Assembly: GCA_036558645.1 (NCBI GenBank)
Contig: DATBFG010000101.1
Span: forward strand, 11,426 to 75,425
Source of the DNA: DATBFG01 sp036558645
GTDB lineage: Bacteria > Acidobacteriota > Terriglobia > Terriglobales > Acidobacteriaceae
Length of the DNA: 64,000 bases
Reading direction: 5' to 3'
A program made the translations under genes and the position numbers. Shown one piece after another: positions 62,183-64,000 of this stretch (positions within the stretch are counted from its first letter, which is position 1; every line of letters begins with the position of its first letter). Below the pieces are notes generated by a model. The model was not told where the DNA came from, did no database searches, and saw only the letters and a program-made list of their open reading frames with translations.

Positions 62183-63393
62183 ACGGTAACGGCAATGGCA
62201 AGAAGAAGCGACGGAAACGGATTATTTATGGCTCGATTGGACTGTTACTTGTGCTGCTGATTGCCGGTGGCCTGATTGCGGCCACGCGTGGGGGCACCAA
62301 AATCGACCCTTCCAAGCTCGCGAAGGTCGAAAAGGGAGACTTGGCGAAGAGCGTTGTGGCGACCGGAAAGGTGACCCCCATCACGAAGGTCGAGGTAAAG
62401 TCCAAGGCCAGCGGGATCGTGAAGCAGCTGTTCGTTGATGCCGGCGATCGGGTGAAAAAGGGACAGCTTCTCGCTCAGCTAGATAAGGAAGAGATCATGG
62501 CGCAGGTGGAGCAGTCACGCGCCGCCCTGCAAGCCGCGGAAGCCAGCCTGACCGGATCTCAAGCGGATTACGAGCGCGCTAAGGTTGACGCGGAGGGTCC
62601 TGACGTTCCCCTTTTGAAGCGAGCTTATACCCGCGCGGTCGATATGGCGAAAGAGGGAGTCGTTTCTACCTCAGCGCTCGAAGATGCGCAGAAGAATTAC
62701 GAACTCGCCCTTAACAAGCAAAACGTAGCCAAGGCGCAGCTGGTCGTTCTGAAGGCGAAAGTGGCCCAGGCGGGTGCACAAGTGGGCCAAGACCGCGCCA
62801 ATATGAAGCAGTTGGAAGAGCAGCTTGGCTACACCGATATCGTTTCCCCGATCGACGGTGTTGTCCTCTCTCGAGACGTGGAGATGGGTGATGCCGTGAG
62901 CTCCATTCTCGTTCTAGGATCCTCTGCCACCCTGGTCATGACCTTGGGCGATACCAGCGAAGTTTATGTAAAGGGTAAAGTGGATGAAAGCGATATCGGC
63001 AAGGTTTATCTCGGTCAGCCGGCGCGCATCAAAGTCGAGTCATTCAAGGACAAGACCTTCAACGGGAAGGTGACAAAAATTTCTCCCATGGGCGTGGAGA
63101 AGGATAACGTCACTACTTTTGAAGTGCGGGTATCCATCAATAATCCGGGCGGCGAATTGAAAGCCGAAATGACCGCAAATGCGGAAATCATCCTGGAAGA
63201 GCACAAGAACGTCCTGCAGATTCCCGAAGGCGCCATTCTGTACGACAAGGACAAGAAGGCTTCGGTCGAAGTGCCGGATCCCAGCGCGAAGGAAGGCAAG
63301 AAGAAGCTTGCTGTCAATATTGGGATCTCGAACGGCGCAAAGACGGAATTACTCAGCGGCTTGAAGGAAAACGACCAGGTCGTATTGCAGTAG
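62179..63393 (+). CDS. HlyD/MacA-type periplasmic efflux adaptor
   Basis: 404 residues from GTG 62179 (AGGAGG 6 nt before). Membrane anchor RIIYGSIGLLLVLLIAGGLI, lipoyl half-motif VEVKSKASGIVKQLFVDAGD, coiled-coil hairpin (about 95-215), second lipoyl half DIVSPIDGVVLSRDVEMGDA, then a beta-barrel domain (VYVKGKVDESDIGKVYLGQP). Links an inner-membrane ABC or RND pump to the outer membrane. The pump gene may lie past the window edge. Confidence 0.94.
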   Translation: MNGNGNGKKKRRKRIIYGSIGLLLVLLIAGGLIAATRGGTKIDPSKLAKVEKGDLAKSVVATGKVTPITKVEVKSKASGIVKQLFVDAGDRVKKGQLLAQLDKEEIMAQVEQSRAALQAAEASLTGSQADYERAKVDAEGPDVPLLKRAYTRAVDMAKEGVVSTSALEDAQKNYELALNKQNVAKAQLVVLKAKVAQAGAQVGQDRANMKQLEEQLGYTDIVSPIDGVVLSRDVEMGDAVSSILVLGSSATLVMTLGDTSEVYVKGKVDESDIGKVYLGQPARIKVESFKDKTFNGKVTKISPMGVEKDNVTTFEVRVSINNPGGELKAEMTANAEIILEEHKNVLQIPEGAILYDKDKKASVEVPDPSAKEGKKKLAVNIGISNGAKTELLSGLKENDQVVLQ

Positions 63394-63547
63394 GTTAGCG
63401 GCGCCAGCAATCGCCTTGGTTGAGGCTTCCGGCCAGGCATACGGCAAGAAACCTTCGGGCTCGGCGGTGACAGTGGAAGAAACTCTTCGTCTATAGCCAG
63501 ACATCGCTTCGGAGCGAATTGGTCCGACATCGCGTACAGGAGTAGCC

Positions 63548-64000
63548 ATGAAAAATAAGGTCGTCGTTTCTCTGCTCGCAGCGCTGGTGATGTGTTCTGC
63601 GGCGGCTGCCTCGGTGCAAGGCAGCTTTCAGCGCACTCTGCAGGTGGGCGGTCCGGTAAACATGGAAGTGCTGACGCGTTCAGGCGATATCAATGTCCAT
63701 ACGGGGCCCGCGGGCAGCGTATCCATATCCGGAAAAATTCATGTTTCGGACCGGTGGCTGGCGGGCAATCGCCAAGCCGATGTCAGCGAAGTAGAGAAGA
63801 ATCCTCCGATTCGGCAGAACGGAAACTCGATCAATATCGACTACGTGAATGTACGGGACATCGCCGTCGATTACGACATCACAGTTCCAGCCGACACAAC
63901 ATTACGCACACGCAGCAATTCAGGCGATCAGAGCGTGGACGGCTTAAAAACGGCGCTCGACCTGCAGAGCGGATCGGGCGACATGCGTCTGTCGAACCTT
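63548..64000 (+). CDS. Exported DUF4097-like beta-repeat protein, 3' truncated by window edge
   Basis: At least 151 residues; the frame is open at the right edge. Signal peptide VVVSLLAALVMCSAAAA, then beta-helix-like repeats typical of DUF4097: VLTRSGDINVHTGPAGSVSI, TLRTRSNSGDQSVDGL, LDLQSGSGDMRLSNL. AGGAG lies 5 nt before the ATG. Function unknown; often next to export or regulatory genes. 154 bp after the adaptor gene. Confidence 0.85.
   Translation, partial: MKNKVVVSLLAALVMCSAAAASVQGSFQRTLQVGGPVNMEVLTRSGDINVHTGPAGSVSISGKIHVSDRWLAGNRQADVSEVEKNPPIRQNGNSINIDYVNVRDIAVDYDITVPADTTLRTRSNSGDQSVDGLKTALDLQSGSGDMRLSNL

Overview
The window looks like a chromosomal segment of an Acidobacteriota (Terriglobia-like) bacterium. 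This is inferred from gene content: an ADOP-type fused permease with its PadR regulator, a GloVer-repeat secreted protein, a DUF1440 protein with a DinB remnant, many small exported stress proteins, and moderately high GC. It contains no rRNA, tRNA, CRISPR array, prophage or intact insertion sequence that I can recognise.

Layout. 1-7.4 kb: 3' end of an acyl-CoA synthetase, a secreted BNR-repeat protein, small genes, then the groES-groEL operon behind a CIRCE operator. 7-13.5 kb: gene-poor accessory stretch with palindromes, a ~120-bp repeat flanking an SGNH hydrolase gene, Mn-catalase, gene remnants, and an autoregulated-looking padR/membrane-protein operon. 13.7-19.4 kb: a solitary TIR-domain protein, a PfkB sugar kinase, a CPA2-type antiporter, BON and YflT-like stress proteins, and a YdeI-like protein. 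19.4-32 kb: ADOP permease plus PadR, fumC, a TetR/membrane-protein divergon, an M20 amidohydrolase, a MidA-like methyltransferase and two MacB-like permeases. 32-41 kb: DUF2911 protein, RES-Xre toxin-antitoxin pair, 3-hydroxyacyl-CoA dehydrogenase, HAD phosphatase, hemerythrin, an HtrA-like protease without a signal peptide, a MITE-like palindromic element, an amidohydrolase and a GloVer protein. 41-47 kb: envelope/isoprenoid cluster uppS-cdsA-dxr-rseP, then ispG. 47-52.6 kb: DUF72, CAP, rmuC, VapBC and a small beta-carbonic-anhydrase-like protein. 52.6-57.3 kb: a six-gene leftward operon (XRE regulator, NfeD-like, DUF1648, flotillin, glycine-zipper peptide, PspA). 57.3-64 kb: ABM monooxygenase, a tandem-repeat exported protein, DppB/DppC permeases, a CorC-type CBS protein, then a small coupled ORF, an efflux adaptor and a DUF4097 protein running off the end.

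Themes. Envelope maintenance and stress dominate: chaperonins, flotillin/PspA, site-2 protease, undecaprenyl and CDP-DAG synthesis, BON/YflT proteins. Several regulators carry clear inverted-repeat operators next to their own starts (both PadR genes, Xre, VapB, XRE), and several genes appear to be transcribed with very short or no leaders. The best candidates for something undescribed are the TIR protein with an unrecognised C-terminal region, the XRE-controlled flotillin/PspA operon, and a 13-bp hairpin that buries the uppS ribosome binding site.
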